From positions 129,501-193,500 of the forward strand of contig NZ_CP102265.1 of the NCBI RefSeq assembly GCF_025147765.1: DNA of 64,000 nt. Direction: 5' to 3'. The notes under the pieces were generated by a model. It worked only from the letters and a program-made list of their open reading frames with translations, had not been told where the DNA came from and did no database searches. Origin of the DNA: Blautia obeum ATCC 29174. Its GTDB lineage: Bacteria > Bacillota > Clostridia > Lachnospirales > Lachnospiraceae. This document shows, in pieces, positions 14,321 to 21,700 of this stretch; the stretch's first letter is position 1, and each line of letters starts with the position of its first letter. Made by a program: the position numbers and the translations under genes.

Positions 14321-14361
14321 CTCCTAAGACTCTATTGTAGGTTCGATTCCTATAGGAGACG
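14321..14361 (+). other. 3' half of a tRNA-Arg(CCU)-like gene, candidate attachment site
   Basis: CTCCTAA (14321-14327) has the form of an anticodon loop with U33, anticodon CCU and A37. GTAGG-TTCGATT-CCTAT (14337-14353) is a perfect T-arm with the invariant TTCGA. AGGAGAC-G (14354-14361) would be the acceptor strand and discriminator. The upstream part does not complete the tRNA. Such a 3' fragment next to an integrase is what remains at attR when an element inserts in a tRNA gene. The Arg(CCU) identity depends on the loop alone. Confidence 0.5.
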
Positions 14362-14370
14362 CTCATTTTT

Positions 14371-14406
14371 AGCGGTAATGAAGATAGTTTCATTGCCGCT
14401 TTTTTT
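14371..14406 (+). terminator. Terminator directly after the tRNA-like fragment
   Basis: AGCGGTAATGAA (14371-14382) pairs with TTCATTGCCGCT (14389-14400) except for one T.G pair, followed by six T. Its position 10 bases after the fragment suits a chromosomal tRNA terminator. Confidence 0.8.
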
Positions 14407-14433
14407 GTGCAGAATTGCAATTTCAGTGACAAA

Positions 14434-14519
14434 TTTGTCAGCGAAACAAGGTTGAAAATACTGACTTTGTCAGCGGGGATGGATGCTTGTCACCGATTCA
14501 TATTTTCCGGTCTGTCACC
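14434..14519. repeat. TTGTCAGCG-type repeats at the presumed left edge of the ICE
   Basis: TTTGTCAGCG is at 14434-14443 and 14466-14475, TTGTCACCG at 14487-14495 and CTGTCACC at 14512-14519. The first copy is part of a palindrome, TGACAAATTTGTCA. These could be binding sites for a recombinase, ParB or Rep. The rest of 14407-14772 has no supported gene. Confidence 0.4.
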
Positions 14520-14625
14520 TAGAGGGATTAACTACAGTGTAGGATGAGTTTTGGGGTGTAAAATTAGGAAAAGCAGTGAGATAAAACACTATATTCTTGC
14601 CTGTGATATCAGGCCTGTCGGAAGA

Positions 14626-14672
14626 GTCCGTTCAGATTAGATAAAAACAATCTATTCTGGACGGGCTTTTTT
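14626..14672 (+). terminator. Strong hairpin with T-run upstream of parB
   Basis: The 17-base arms at 14626-14642 and 14650-14666 pair at most positions and are followed by TTTTTT. It insulates parB from upstream transcription or acts as an attenuator in its leader. Confidence 0.7.
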
Positions 14673-14772
14673 GCGTGAGCAATGAGTCAAGGTCTAAGCT
14701 TGCTTGAGACTTTGACGAATGCCGCGACAACGAGCGAGCATCGCGAGTGCGTTCAGGGAAAGGAAGTTGCCT

Positions 14773-15081
14773 ATGGAAGAAAAGAAGGAATTGCTGGATC
14801 AGGATGAAAGAGTTGTAGAGATTGAGCTGGAAAGACTTCGGGGATTTGTAAACCATCCATTCAAGGTTCAGGCGGACAGTCAGATGATTGAATTACAGGA
14901 GAGCATTAAGAAGTATGGAATATTAAATCCTCTGATAGTCAGACCGAGGCAGGATGGAACTTATGAGATCATATCGGGTCACAGAAGAAAATTTGCAGCT
15001 GAAAAGATCGGTTATCGTAAGGTACCTGTGATCATTCGCGTATTAAAAGATGATGAAGCGGTTGTATCTATGGTTGATTCA
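14773..15081 (+). CDS. parB: parB, exon 1 (N-terminal 103 codons)
   Basis: The first part of a ParB/Spo0J-like partition protein is interrupted by a group II intron. It contains F-V-N-H-P-F-K-V (box I), E-L-Q-E-S-I-K-K-Y-G-I-L-N-P-L-I-V-R-P and the CTPase motif G-H-R-R-K-F-A-A (box II), then breaks off after M-V-D-S. ATG at 14773 is preceded by AAAGGAAG; an in-frame ATG at 14719 has no ribosome site. Joined to 17688-18236 the product has 285 residues. It would bind parS-type sites to load or stabilise the excised ICE. A parA gene is not in the window. Confidence 0.9.
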
Positions 15082-15746
15082 GTGCGCCCGTAAGGCGGTT
15101 GGGGTGGACACCCAATTGTCGTGGGTCATTGTGATTTTACTATGAGAAAGTAATAAGAAAAATTATCAAGTGCAAAAAACACAATCTTATCGTCAACAAC
15201 TAACCTCGAGTGGAAACATGAAGGGGACAACAGCACGTTTGTAAAGGCACAAGTCAGCGAATCTTCCAAGCTGCGACTGAGTGTCGAGGCGAAAGGTACT
15301 ATATAAGGATGAAGGCTAAACTGCTTGAAGGAAAGTCAGAGGCTGGAGCTAACCATCTCCACACCGAATGGAAGATGTTACGGTGGTACGTTGGCGGATT
15401 AGTATTTTGCTGTCTGCAATCCGCGGGATAATCAACGTAAGCCAGCCATAAGTAATGGAAAATGACGAAAACTCCCATACCGATAATAGTACAACTTATC
15501 ACAATGAAGCTAAACGGGGATTACCTAAACTGAAATGCCCAAGTGGCTATGAGTAATGCCGAAAGGTGAAAAATCTCAAGTGTAAAAAGCAAGAGAGATG
15601 ACTCTGAATATTCAGCATGGTAACGGAGCCGTCGTAGTAGTTCGAGGACCTTGGATTGACAAGGATAGCCGTAAAATCGGAAGCGAATAATAACGCCCAC
15701 ATGGCGAAGGACGGCAGTTTATCATTCAATACTAAAACGAGGAAGG

Positions 15747-17570
15747 ATGTGTGAGACATTGAGAGAACCAGTAAAGGTATTGAAAAGTCTTTCAGAACAA
15801 GCAATAAACAAACAGTATAAATTTAAAAGATTATATCGGAATTTATACAACCCAGAGTTTTATTTTCTAGCTTATAAGAATATAAGCCAATCTCAAGGAA
15901 GTATGACATCTGGTGTGGATGGCAAAAGCCTAGATGGTATGAGCGAGAAGCGAATAAGTGCTCTCATCGAAAGCATTAGGAGTTTCAGCTATCAGCCGAA
16001 TCCCGCAAGGCGAGTGTATATTGAAAAGAAAAACAGCACAAAGAAGCGTCCATTGGGAATTCCATCAACAGAAGACAAATTAGTACAAGAGGTTGTAAAA
16101 ATGATTCTTGAGAGTATATATGAACCAAATTTCTCAGACTGCTCTCATGGATTCAGACCTAAAAGAAGCTGTCACTCGGCTTTACAGCAAATACAGAATC
16201 AATTCACCGGAATCACATGGTTTGTAGAAGGTGATATTCATGCCTGTTTTGATAGCTTTGACCACCATGTGCTAGTGAATATTCTGAGGGAGAGAATCGA
16301 GGATGAAAATTTCTTGGCTCTCATTTGGAAAATGTTGAAGGCAGGCTACATGGAGCAATGGGCTTATAACTGCACTTTCTCAGGAACTCCTCAGGGTTCA
16401 GGAGTAAGTCCAATATTGGCAAATATATATCTGTCGAAGCTGGACGATTTTGCGGAAAACTTAAAGAAAAGCTTCAATAAAGGTAAATCAAAAGAAAACC
16501 TTGAGTATCAAAGGGCAGCAAGCAAATTATACTACATCAGAAGAAAAAACCGAGCAAATTGGGAAAATTGGAATGAGCAACAAAGAAAGGAAGCTCTGCG
16601 GCTGCAAAAGGACGCTATTAACTACATGCACAGTTTACCAAGCAAGAGAGCAAACAATAAGGAATACAAAAGTCTGGTCTATTGTAGATATGCGGATGAC
16701 TTTCTAATTGGAGTCATAGGTTCATTCGAGGATGCATCTGAAATCAAGGAAAAATTCAGAGTATTTCTCGAGGATACTCTGCATCTTGAGATGTCCGAAG
16801 AAAAGACCAAGATAACACATAGTCAAGATAAAGCAAGATTTCTTGGATATGATATCACCACCGCAAAGAACTCAGCGCTTAAGTATGACTCAAAGCATCA
16901 ATTAAGAAAAACTCATACGGGCAGAATTAAATTGTACGCCCCAAGAGATAAATGGCAAGGTAAATTGACGGAGTATGGTGCTCTAAGGATTAGGTATGAC
17001 AAAAATGGCAAGGAAATATGGGATTCACACCACAGAGGAAATATGGTTCACATGACAGACGTGGAAATAGTGTCGCAAGTAAATGCGGAAATCAGAGGAA
17101 TGTACAATTATTATTCCATTGCCGAAAATGCAACAGTCATCAAAAACTTTGCATTTATCTTGGAATATAGCATGTACAAAACCTTCGGACTGAAATATCG
17201 AAAGAGTGTTTATAAGATACAGAGAAAGTACCGCAAAAACGGGATATTCATGGTTCCATACAATACAAAGAAGGGATTGAGATACTGCGAGTTTTATCAT
17301 GACGGATTCAAAAAGAAACGTTATGCATGCGGTTTCGAGCCTGACTTATTGCCACAATACGTCAAATATGATAATCCGAATTATCTGAGGACAAGGATTA
17401 AGCTAGGTGTATGTGAACTTTGTGGTGAAAACACAGGTGATATATGCATGCACCATGTAAGATCATTGAAATCAATCCAAGCAGACAATGAATGGAATAC
17501 TATTATGTTGGCTAAGCGTCGCAAGACACTTGCAGTTTGTCCGAACTGCTATGCCAAAATCACGAAATAA
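15747..17570 (+). CDS. ltrA: Group II intron reverse transcriptase / maturase / endonuclease
   Basis: This 607-residue multifunctional protein helps its intron fold and splice, nicks target DNA and copies the intron RNA. The RT domain is complete, with S-G-V-D-G-K, K-R-P-L-G-I-P, S-H-G-F-R-P, G-D-I-H-A-C-F-D, G-T-P-Q-G-S and the catalytic Y-A-D-D (Y315). Domain X follows, and near the C-terminus an HNH-type endonuclease with C-E-L-C-G, M-H-H-V-R and C-P-N-C. All parts look intact, so the intron should be mobile. ATG at 15747 has GAGGAAGG close upstream; a TTG a few codons later is possible. Confidence 0.95.
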   Translation: MCETLREPVKVLKSLSEQAINKQYKFKRLYRNLYNPEFYFLAYKNISQSQGSMTSGVDGKSLDGMSEKRISALIESIRSFSYQPNPARRVYIEKKNSTKKRPLGIPSTEDKLVQEVVKMILESIYEPNFSDCSHGFRPKRSCHSALQQIQNQFTGITWFVEGDIHACFDSFDHHVLVNILRERIEDENFLALIWKMLKAGYMEQWAYNCTFSGTPQGSGVSPILANIYLSKLDDFAENLKKSFNKGKSKENLEYQRAASKLYYIRRKNRANWENWNEQQRKEALRLQKDAINYMHSLPSKRANNKEYKSLVYCRYADDFLIGVIGSFEDASEIKEKFRVFLEDTLHLEMSEEKTKITHSQDKARFLGYDITTAKNSALKYDSKHQLRKTHTGRIKLYAPRDKWQGKLTEYGALRIRYDKNGKEIWDSHHRGNMVHMTDVEIVSQVNAEIRGMYNYYSIAENATVIKNFAFILEYSMYKTFGLKYRKSVYKIQRKYRKNGIFMVPYNTKKGLRYCEFYHDGFKKKRYACGFEPDLLPQYVKYDNPNYLRTRIKLGVCELCGENTGDICMHHVRSLKSIQADNEWNTIMLAKRRKTLAVCPNCYAKITK

Positions 17571-17591
17571 CTGAAAGACTATGGTAAATGG

Positions 17592-17627
17592 GAAGCCGTA
17601 TACATCGAGAGATGTACGTACGGTTTC
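17592..17627 (+). ncRNA. Group II intron domain V
   Basis: The catalytic hairpin GAAGCCGTATACATC-GAGA-GATGTACGTACGGTTTC has the conserved AGC-like triad at the base, a bulge and a GNRA-type tetraloop. It lies 22 bases after the maturase stop, at the expected place. Confidence 0.9.
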
Positions 17628-17687
17628 GGGGCGAGGCTATGGAAACCTGTCTTGGAGACAAGGCAAGGCGCTGTGGTCTTAGCCTAC

Positions 17688-18236
17688 AATATTCAGCGTG
17701 AAAATCTACTGCCAAGTGAAAAAGCTCATGCCTATAAGATGAAATATGATGCAATGAAGCATCAGGGAAGTAAAGGCGAAAAATATACAGCAGATATGGT
17801 AGGGGAAGCTGCCGGGGACAGTGGGAGAACTGTACAGAGATATATCCGTCTGGCAGCATTATCCGATGCTCTGTTGGAATATGTAGATAATAATAAGATT
17901 CCTATGATTGTGGGAGAAAAGCTGTCTTATCTGAAACCAGAGGAACAGGAGTGGCTTCTGGAAGTGATTGCCAATAGCAGTATCTTTCCGACAAAGCAAC
18001 AGGCAGAACAGTTAAAAGAATGCAGTGCAAATGGAAAATTAAACCAGAGTTATATCTATGCTGTTTTATTAAAAAAGGAAAGCAGTAAGATCAATGTGAC
18101 GATCCCGGCAAAGAAAATCGGCAATTATTTTCCGGAGACATATTCTAAAGAACAGATAGAAGAAGTCATTTTCATGCTTTTGGATAAATGGAAAGAAAAC
18201 AAAAAAGGAGTAGCAGATGCAGAAGATACAGTTTGA
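17688..18236 (+). CDS. parB: parB, exon 2 (C-terminal 182 codons)
   Basis: It begins N-I-Q-R-E-N-L-L-P-S-E-K-A-H-A-Y-K-M-K, the continuation of ParB box III, includes the HTH (VGEAAGDSGRTVQRYIRL) and the dimerisation part, and stops at TGA 18234-18236. An in-frame ATG at 17652 lies inside the intron and gives a false longer start. The end overlaps the repA start by 20 bases in a different frame, so partition and replication genes are coupled. Confidence 0.9.
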   Translation, partial: NIQRENLLPSEKAHAYKMKYDAMKHQGSKGEKYTADMVGEAAGDSGRTVQRYIRLAALSDALLEYVDNNKIPMIVGEKLSYLKPEEQEWLLEVIANSSIFPTKQQAEQLKECSANGKLNQSYIYAVLLKKESSKINVTIPAKKIGNYFPETYSKEQIEEVIFMLLDKWKENKKGVADAEDTV

Positions 18237-19392
18237 TTATTTTACAGGGATGGAAGCGGAACAATACAGCTTCTATCGTGTCCCTAAAGTGCTGTTTACA
18301 GAATCCTGCTTTAAAACTCTTTCTTGTGAAGCAAAGGTATTATACGGTCTGATGCTGGACCGTATGAGCCTGAGCATTAAAAACAGATGGCTGGATTCAG
18401 AGGACAGAGTATACATTATCTTCACTGTGGAAGAAATTGCAGAGCTGATGAACTGCGGAACTCAAAAGGCAGTGAAACTGGTAAAAGAGCTGGACAGCAG
18501 CAATGGGATTGGATTGATAGAGAAGAAACGTCTGGGACTGGGAAAACCGAATGTTATTTATGTGAAAAATTTTATGATCAGAGAGGTTCCAGATCAAAAG
18601 CCGACAGGTAATTGTGCAGATCTGCAATCTGAGCAGGAAGATCATAAAAAAATTGCAGATTTGCAATCGAAACAGGAAAGACATAAGGAATGTGCAAATT
18701 TGCAACAAGAAGCAGAAAACAAGGGGAAAACAGGCATTTCTCTGAATTATGAAAATCATCATTCAGGAGTAGTGAAAACCACAATTCAGGATTGGGCAGA
18801 ATCACAATTCCAGAATAGTGAAAATCACAATTCAAGAATGGTGGAAATCACAAATCCAGAATTTCCAGAATCACAATTCCAAAATAGTGAAAATCATCAT
18901 TCCGGAATAGTGGAAATCACAAATCCAGAATACCCGAAATCACAATCTAATAATACTGATATTAACAAGACTGATATTAGTGAAACTGAGATAAATCAAT
19001 CTTATCCAATCACATCAAATAATTTCCCAAAGAAAAAAGATGTGATGGAGGAGATGAGAGCATATCGTGAAGTGATTCACGAAAACATAGATTATCAATA
19101 TCATGCCAAGGAAGATGTAGATGAACTGGTAGAACTGATAATTGAAGTTATGATGATGCCGGAGGATAGTATGATTCGCATTGCAGGAGTAGAAAAACCA
19201 GTTGCTTTGGTGAAAAGCAGGTTTATGAAACTGAACTATTCACATATCGAATATGTGTTGTTCTGCCTGAACCGAAATACAACTAAGGTTGGAAATATTA
19301 AAGCCTATCTTCTGACTGCCCTGTATAATGCCCCGGCAACGATAAACAGTTATTATCAGGCAGAAGTTAATCACGATATGTATGGAGGATAA
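18217..19392 (+). CDS. repA: Replication initiator protein A (RepA)
   Basis: This 391-residue initiator is of the type found in Tn1549/CTn elements and Clostridium plasmids. The N-terminal winged-helix DNA-binding region has the family pattern F-Y-R-V-P-K-V-L-F-T, then L-S-C-E-A-K-V-L-Y-G-L-M-L-D-R and I-F-T-V-E-E-I-A-E-L-M-N-C-G. A repetitive Glu/Asn/Ser-rich linker (about residues 133-247) separates it from a conserved C-terminal domain ending PATINSYYQAEVNHDMYGG. AAAAAAGGAG precedes ATG 18217. It would start autonomous (rolling-circle or theta) replication of the circular ICE. The repeats in the linker may double as DNA binding sites. Confidence 0.9.
   Translation: MQKIQFDYFTGMEAEQYSFYRVPKVLFTESCFKTLSCEAKVLYGLMLDRMSLSIKNRWLDSEDRVYIIFTVEEIAELMNCGTQKAVKLVKELDSSNGIGLIEKKRLGLGKPNVIYVKNFMIREVPDQKPTGNCADLQSEQEDHKKIADLQSKQERHKECANLQQEAENKGKTGISLNYENHHSGVVKTTIQDWAESQFQNSENHNSRMVEITNPEFPESQFQNSENHHSGIVEITNPEYPKSQSNNTDINKTDISETEINQSYPITSNNFPKKKDVMEEMRAYREVIHENIDYQYHAKEDVDELVELIIEVMMMPEDSMIRIAGVEKPVALVKSRFMKLNYSHIEYVLFCLNRNTTKVGNIKAYLLTALYNAPATINSYYQAEVNHDMYGG
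18615..18731 (+). repeat. Three 39-bp tandem repeats in repA
   Basis: The units at 18615-18653, 18654-18692 and 18693-18731 each start GCA(G/A)AT.TGCAA and encode 13-residue units ADLQSEQEDHKKI, ADLQSKQERHKEC and a degenerate ANLQQEAENKGKT. Confidence 0.8.
18751..18957 (+). repeat. Three 69-bp tandem repeats in repA
   Basis: The units at 18751-18819, 18820-18888 and 18889-18957 each start with GAAAATCA(T/C)CA and contain AGAATCACAATTCCA or close variants. They encode 23-residue units of the type ENHHSGIVEITNPE(F/Y)P. Each unit itself contains the half repeat ATCACAA about every 23-25 bases, which resembles iterons. Confidence 0.85.
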
Positions 19393-19398
19393 AGGAAC

Positions 19399-19737
19399 AT
19401 GAAGAAGATGATTAAAAAAGTGATAGCCCCAGTGCTGGTGATTACGGTATTGTTTGCAGTATTAAGACCGTTTTGTATTCAGGATGGAGAGTGCAATTAT
19501 TTCTTGCTGTTACTTCTGATGGGGATACCGTTTGGAATAGGAAAAATGTGTGTCTGGATGGTTCCAAGAGGTTTTGACCTCGGAGGAACGCTGGCAGTAT
19601 GGACAATGAATCTTCTGATTGGAGGATTAATAGGAAGCATCGTTCTTCTGGCAATGATTGGACAGGCGATCATTTATCTCTGCGTTTTTCTGATTACACT
19701 TCTTACAGGAATACATAAAATACCGAGAATAAAATGA
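19399..19737 (+). CDS. Integral membrane protein of the ICE, 112 aa (DUF6050-like)
   Basis: This very hydrophobic protein has about four membrane segments (roughly residues 8-25, 32-52, 62-78 and 80-103). It has a short basic start, MKKMIKKV, and the conserved-looking stretch LMGIPFGIGKMCVWMVPRGFDLGGT. I recall members of this group listed as DUF6050 in the same position behind repA; this is from memory. It starts 7 bases after repA with AGGAAC upstream and shares its transcript. It could anchor something to the membrane, but no function is known to me. Confidence 0.72.
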   Translation: MKKMIKKVIAPVLVITVLFAVLRPFCIQDGECNYFLLLLLMGIPFGIGKMCVWMVPRGFDLGGTLAVWTMNLLIGGLIGSIVLLAMIGQAIIYLCVFLITLLTGIHKIPRIK

Positions 19738-19750
19738 AATAGATTTTTTG

Positions 19751-19786
19751 AAAAGCAGCTAAGACAAAAATTAGCTGCTTTTTTTC
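19751..19786 (+). terminator. Terminator after the parB-repA operon
   Basis: AAAAGCAGCTAA (19751-19762) pairs perfectly with TTAGCTGCTTTT (19771-19782), followed by further T. Confidence 0.9.
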
Positions 19787-19790
19787 GGGA

Positions 19791-19817
19791 AACTTTGCGA
19801 CACGATGGCGTAAAGTT
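19791..19817. promoter_or_regulatory. Palindromic operator in front of the XRE gene
   Basis: AACTTTGCG (19791-19799) and CGTAAAGTT (19809-19817) form an inverted repeat with one mismatch. It lies about 30 bp before the XRE start codon, as expected for an autoregulatory site. Confidence 0.45.
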
Positions 19818-19847
19818 GGAACAAATTGCAGGAAAGGAGACACCGTA

Positions 19848-20204
19848 TTGAGCAATCGTGCAATTTCCACAGAACTTATTGAATTGGGAGAACGGATCAG
19901 AAAACGCAGACAGGAAATGAAGTTGTCACAGGAATCTTTTGCGGAAAAAGCAGGTATCAGTGTCAATACGGTCAGCAGAATTGAAGGCGGGCAAACTGCA
20001 ATGTCTGTTGAGATTTTCAGAAAGATGATTGAGATATTGGAAATAGATGCCAATATCCTGCTGGGGAAAGAGGCAGGTGATACAGAAAAGCAGGAATCAT
20101 TTCAGGAAGTGCTTTACCGTATTCAGAAGATGGAATGGAAAGAGCAGAAAATTATCATGCAGACCATAGATTCTCTGATAGACAGTTTTAATGAATACAG
20201 GTGA
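19848..20204 (+). CDS. XRE-family repressor-like regulator
   Basis: This 118-residue protein has an N-terminal HTH_3 domain (G-E-R-I-R-K-R-R-Q-E-M-K-L-S-Q-E-S-F-A, then A-G-I-S-V-N-T-V-S-R-I-E-G-G) and a helical C-terminal part for dimerisation. It starts with TTG at 19848: AGGAAAGGAG lies about 8 bases upstream and no ATG is in reach. In Tn1549-like elements such a gene sits at this place and is thought to control the conjugation operon. The palindrome at 19791-19817 is its likely site. Confidence 0.87.
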   Translation: MSNRAISTELIELGERIRKRRQEMKLSQESFAEKAGISVNTVSRIEGGQTAMSVEIFRKMIEILEIDANILLGKEAGDTEKQESFQEVLYRIQKMEWKEQKIIMQTIDSLIDSFNEYR

Positions 20205-20212
20205 AATTTCAC

Positions 20213-20251
20213 CATATATGGGGTGTAAAATAAAAAAACTCCCCATATATG
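20213..20251. repeat. Perfect 11-bp inverted repeat after the XRE gene
   Basis: CATATATGGGG (20213-20223) and CCCCATATATG (20241-20251) with a 17 bp A-rich spacer. The palindromic NdeI-like core suggests either a terminator without a T-run or an operator for the downstream unit. Confidence 0.5.
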
Positions 20252-20318
20252 CTAAGGATAATAGAATCCTGTGTTGTTAAAATGGAAAACAGAGAGATAA
20301 AGAAGGGAGATAGGATGG

Positions 20319-20468
20319 ATGACCAGAGAAGAAAATTTGCTTTATAGGAGGCAGTGTCCTTATGATGCAATGGGAGACTATTCTGTTTTGATGGAAAATG
20401 AAAAGAACATAAAAGCAGAAAGAAATACCAAGAAGTCTGATCCTGGCATCAGACGGAAAATAAAGTAG
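20319..20468 (+). CDS. Small ORF, 49 aa, upstream of the sigma-like gene
   Basis: ATG at 20319 follows GAAGGGAGATAGG, a good ribosome site. The predicted protein is hydrophilic (MTREENLLYRRQCPYDAMGD ... GIRRKIK), with no family that I recognise. It lies between the XRE gene and the sigma-like genes and reads the same way. The protein-like composition and the ribosome site support it, but the size leaves doubt. Confidence 0.45.
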   Translation: MTREENLLYRRQCPYDAMGDYSVLMENEKNIKAERNTKKSDPGIRRKIK

Positions 20469-20487
20469 AGAATATTGTAACTATTAG

Positions 20488-20563
20488 AAAGGGCAGTAAG
20501 GAAGTTTCAGGCTCTCGTTAAAAAAAACGGGTGTACCGGAAGCTGTTTTTTACTGCCCTTTTT
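20488..20563 (+). terminator. Terminator / attenuator hairpin before the sigma-like operon
   Basis: AAAGGGCAGTAA (20488-20499) pairs perfectly with TTACTGCCCTTT (20550-20561), followed by T. A smaller CGTT / AACG hairpin sits in the long loop, so alternative folds are possible. About 75 nt later comes the next hairpin, which covers the ribosome site. Confidence 0.65.
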
Positions 20564-20588
20564 GTCAGTTGATCAGTAAGAATCCTAT

Positions 20589-20632
20589 CCTTTCTGCCGA
20601 TGGGCACCTGTTGCCAGCAGGCAGAAAGGTGG
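20589..20632 (+). promoter_or_regulatory. Hairpin that hides the ribosome site of the sigma-like gene
   Basis: CCTTTCTGCC (20589-20598) pairs perfectly with GGCAGAAAGG (20620-20629). The Shine-Dalgarno AAAGGTGG (20626-20632 region) before the ATG at 20638 is partly inside the right arm. When folded, translation start should be blocked, so this is a candidate RNA switch or thermosensor-like control. Confidence 0.55.
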
Positions 20633-20637
20633 TAATT

Positions 20638-21288
20638 ATGCTTACATTGCAGGAATTGAAACAAGTTGTAAGTAACAGGGAAGAAAGAAGAAAGGTTCCG
20701 TCCGCTAAATATTTAAGAGAAAACGATGTAGCAGTTGCGAAGCAAAGGTTGATGGATTGTGCGGAAATTATCGCATATCAGACCGGATATGTTCTCTATT
20801 GTGTGGGGGACTATGCAACGGTTTTTCCGTTATTTACCTGTCGAGATTATGTGTATGAAGCAGAAAGAAAAATAGCAGTTGTTGAGGAGAATTTTTTTGA
20901 TGATCAACCCTGGTATGTAAGGCTGATATTAGAAGGCGAAGACCGGCTGTGGAGAAACAGGGAAACACGAGAACATAATAATTGCATTTCGTATAGCTGT
21001 ATTTCCGAAGAATGGTGCGAATTGGCAGATAAAGGACAATGTCTGCTTGAAAGAATCATTGCAGAGGAAACAGTCAGGGAGTTGATGAATCTGTTGACAG
21101 AGCGACAGAGACAGATGATCCAGCGTATTTATTTTCAGCAGCAGACACAAAAAGAAGTCTCGCATGAACTGGGTATTACAGTTCCGGCAGTATCAAAGTG
21201 CATTTCACAGGCAATGCAGAAAATGCGGAATAATTCGGATGACTCTGCCAGAGTATTGAAAAAAGGAGACTGGAAGTATGCCTGGTAA
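20638..21288 (+). CDS. Sigma-70-family-like regulator of the ICE (first of two)
   Basis: This 216-residue protein ends in a region-4-type HTH: L-T-E-R-Q-R-Q-M-I-Q-R-I-Y-F-Q-Q-Q-T-Q, then E-V-S-H-E-L-G-I-T-V-P-A-V-S-K. The N-terminal two thirds are Cys- and Trp-containing and family-specific. An in-frame ATG at 20569 exists, but ATG at 20638 has AGAAAGGTGG directly upstream. It overlaps the second sigma-like gene by 11 bases. The pair probably activates transfer genes, as proposed for similar genes of conjugative transposons. This is inference from family and place. Confidence 0.82.
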   Translation: MLTLQELKQVVSNREERRKVPSAKYLRENDVAVAKQRLMDCAEIIAYQTGYVLYCVGDYATVFPLFTCRDYVYEAERKIAVVEENFFDDQPWYVRLILEGEDRLWRNRETREHNNCISYSCISEEWCELADKGQCLLERIIAEETVRELMNLLTERQRQMIQRIYFQQQTQKEVSHELGITVPAVSKCISQAMQKMRNNSDDSARVLKKGDWKYAW

Positions 21289-21700
21289 AAAGCCAAAAGA
21301 AAGACAACGCTATATGCTGCGTGTAAATGATACGCTTGTGGAAGTTACCAGGGCAGTATATCTGGCTTGGTATCAGGCTGGAAGAAAAGAGCGATACCAG
21401 GTTGAAAAAATGCAGAGGCATGGAGTATGCAGTATGGAGGAATTACAGGAAAAAGGCTATGACTGTTCTTTTTCGGTATTATCACCGGAAGAAATCATTA
21501 TCAGATTGTCAGAAATACAGGAACTGGAAGAAGCTCTGGGATATTTGACTAAAGAGGATGCGGAACTGATAACGCTATTGTTTTTTGAAGAATTTACAGT
21601 AAAAGAAACAGCACAGTATTTTGGGTGCTGCCCAAAGACGATCAGAAACCGGAGGAAGAAAGTATTGGAGAAATTAAAAGAACAACTGGAAAACACATAA
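21278..21700 (+). CDS. Sigma-70-family-like regulator of the ICE (second of two)
   Basis: This 140-residue protein starts K-P-K-E-R-Q-R-Y-M-L-R-V-N-D-T-L-V-E-V-T, the form seen in Tn916 Orf7/Orf8-like sigma-type proteins, and ends in an HTH with L-T-K-E-D-A-E-L-I-T-L-L-F-F-E-E-F-T and K-E-T-A-Q-Y-F-G-C-C-P-K-T-I-R-N. AAAAAAGGAGA precedes ATG 21278, which lies inside the upstream gene. No complete sigma region 2 is visible, so it may act together with the preceding protein. Confidence 0.82.
   Translation: MPGKKPKERQRYMLRVNDTLVEVTRAVYLAWYQAGRKERYQVEKMQRHGVCSMEELQEKGYDCSFSVLSPEEIIIRLSEIQELEEALGYLTKEDAELITLLFFEEFTVKETAQYFGCCPKTIRNRRKKVLEKLKEQLENT

Larger units (their letters stand above)
15082..17687 (+). 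mobile_element. Group II intron inserted in parB
   Basis: The intron starts with GTGCGCCCG at 15082, the standard 5' end, and ends with CCTAC at 17687. Domain V is at 17592-17627 (GAAGCCGTA ... TACGGTTTC with the GAGA tetraloop on top). A domain VI stem GAGGCT / AGCCT with a nearby candidate branch A follows. Domains I-IV occupy 15082-15746 and 17571-17591 around the maturase ORF in domain IV. Splicing joins GAT-TCA to AAT-ATT-CAG and rebuilds the V-D-S-N-I-Q-R-E-N motif of ParB in frame. The length is 2606 bases. The stretch 15082-15746 carries only intron RNA structure and no separate gene. Confidence 0.93.

Noticed and set aside
14284..14361. A complete tRNA gene
   Set aside because: Acceptor ends pair at six of seven positions and the T-arm is perfect, but no D-arm or 5' anticodon strand can be formed. 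Only the 3' half is tRNA-like.
18615..18957. CRISPR-like array
   Set aside because: The repeats are contiguous and in frame within repA, without unique spacers.
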